NCBI GenBank assembly: GCA_021812735.1 | Contig: JAKAMV010000618.1 | Coordinates: forward strand, 1-6,307 | Reading direction: 5' to 3' | DNA: 6,307 nt | Origin: Chloroflexota bacterium | Lineage (GTDB): Bacteria > Chloroflexota > Limnocylindria > Limnocylindrales > CSP1-4 | Shown here: positions 5,957-6,307 of the stretch, piece by piece | How the letters are laid out: the number at the start of each line of letters is the position of its first letter | How positions within the stretch are numbered: the stretch's first letter is position 1 | The notes under the pieces: generated by a model | What the model saw: the letters and a program-made list of their open reading frames with translations, nothing else | The model's database searches: none | Told to the model about the DNA's origin: nothing | Program-made: the position numbers and the translations under genes

Positions 5957-5980
5957 AGCCGGCCGCGAGCGAGGCCGGTT
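5957..5980 (+). terminator. GC-rich hairpin after the thioredoxin gene
   Basis: AGCCGGCC (5957-5964) pairs with GGCCGGTT (5973-5980) as an 8-bp stem (one G-U wobble) around an 8-base loop, 33 bases after the thioredoxin stop. Only two T residues follow, so termination would have to work without a U-tract, as is common in high-GC bacteria. It separates the thioredoxin from the lipoprotein gene. Confidence 0.45.
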
Positions 5981-6011
5981 GACCCGCCGGGCAGGTGCGC
6001 GAGCGTATCAT
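5979..6011 (+). promoter_or_regulatory. Tentative promoter of the lipoprotein gene
   Basis: TTGACC (5979-5984) matches the -35 consensus at five of six positions and TATCAT (6006-6011) matches the -10 at four. The 21-base spacer is longer than the usual 16-18, so the pair may not work together. The -10 alone lies 58 bases before the GTG start. No other candidate in this gap is better. Confidence 0.25.
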
Positions 6012-6055
6012 CAGCATCCCTCCGGGCAACACAGCTCGGCGGGTACTGCAGCGAA

Positions 6056-6064
6056 GGGGGGGGG
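6056..6064 (+). repeat. Run of nine G in the ribosome binding site
   Basis: Nine consecutive G bases directly follow GCGAA and end five bases before the GTG at 6070. The run serves as the Shine-Dalgarno (AAGGGGG type). A change in its length would alter the effective spacing to the start without changing the protein, so it could tune expression by slippage. It could also be a spot of sequencing uncertainty. Confidence 0.5.
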
Positions 6065-6069
6065 ACCCA

Positions 6070-6307
6070 GTGCGGCTCTACCGCATGCTCGCTCTCGGCG
6101 CGTCGGCGCTGGTGTTCGCGGGCGCCTGCGCGACGGGAGGGGGCAGCACGCCGACCTCGACGGGCCCGCCCGCGAGCTCGCCTCCGATCCAGGCGGCCGC
6201 CTCCGCCGCCCCCGCGGCCCCCGCTCCCTCGAGCGCGCCGGCCGCGGCATCGCCGGCTGCGCAGACGGTCGCCAGCCGCCTCGTCTTCGGCGGCCCGCCC
6301 GAATGCC
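6070..6307 (+). CDS. Lipoprotein, probable glycine betaine-type ABC substrate-binding protein (partial)
   Basis: The 79 visible residues are the N-terminus of an exported lipoprotein; the gene runs off the right edge. Residues 1-19 (VRLYRMLALGASALVFAGA, Val read as Met) form a type II signal peptide with the lipidated Cys20 in AGAC. A flexible linker (21-69) made almost only of Ala, Pro, Ser, Thr and Gly follows, as is usual for membrane-tethered binding proteins. The first folded segment, RLVFGGPPEC (70-79), matches my memory of the start of OpuAC/ProX-type glycine betaine or choline binding domains ('LVFGGPPECP-x-RPFC'). That would make it the capture subunit of an osmoprotectant ABC importer, with permease and ATPase genes expected to the right. 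This rests on about ten residues, so the lipoprotein call is stronger than the substrate. GTG 6070 is chosen for its strong Shine-Dalgarno; ATG 6085 is the alternative. Confidence 0.75.
   Translation, partial: MRLYRMLALGASALVFAGACATGGGSTPTSTGPPASSPPIQAAASAAPAAPAPSSAPAAASPAAQTVASRLVFGGPPEC

Noticed and set aside
1..6307. Search for tRNA, rRNA, CRISPR arrays, insertion sequences and long repeats
   Set aside because: No cloverleaf-like conserved arms, regularly spaced repeats, transposase frames or terminal inverted repeats were seen by eye.

Overview
The window is GC-rich throughout (about 70% by eye). It uses GTG as a start codon often and has compact, mostly single-gene units. Together with a secreted S8 protease and a lipoprotein-type binding protein, this suggests a high-GC, probably monoderm environmental bacterium, for example a Chloroflexota-like or actinobacterial lineage. 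No marker gene is present, so the assignment is only an inference. No RNA gene, CRISPR array or insertion sequence was seen.

Layout: (1) At 1-401, minus strand, is a MarR-family regulator that runs off the left edge. An imperfect dyad (421-444) lies just upstream and could be its own operator. (2) 445-733 has no convincing gene, only a doubtful 42-codon ORF at 449-577. (3) At 734-1131, minus strand, is an unrecognised small gene broken by a -1 frameshift in a five-G run (877-881). (4) At 1378-4518, plus strand, is the dominant gene: a 1046-residue secreted subtilisin-like (S8) protease with signal peptide, propeptide, catalytic domain with a PA insertion, and a long C-terminal extension. (5) At 4645-4872, plus strand, is the C-terminal remnant of a pyridine nucleotide-disulfide oxidoreductase. 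(6) At 4909-5286, minus strand, is a DsrE-family protein with a CxxC motif. It is divergent from (7), a classical thioredoxin at 5582-5923, plus strand. (8) From 6070 to the right edge is the start of a lipoprotein, probably the substrate-binding protein of a glycine betaine/choline-type ABC importer.

Functional reading: the right half looks like a small thiol/sulfur redox locus, with a flavoprotein disulfide-reductase remnant, a DsrE-like protein with CDYC, and a thioredoxin with CGPC. A perfect CGTGA-N6-TCACG palindrome of the CRP/FNR type sits in the shared intergenic region. It is centred exactly 41.5 bases upstream of the +1 predicted from a TGCAAT -10 element on the DsrE side. This layout makes the upstream ATG at 5343 unlikely and favours a start at an ACG (5286-5284) that follows a strong Shine-Dalgarno sequence. 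Two of the genes are broken or truncated, so part of the window appears to be decaying. The protease and the ABC binding protein look like independent units. I see no evidence of a wholly new system. The DsrE/thioredoxin regulatory region is the part most worth checking.
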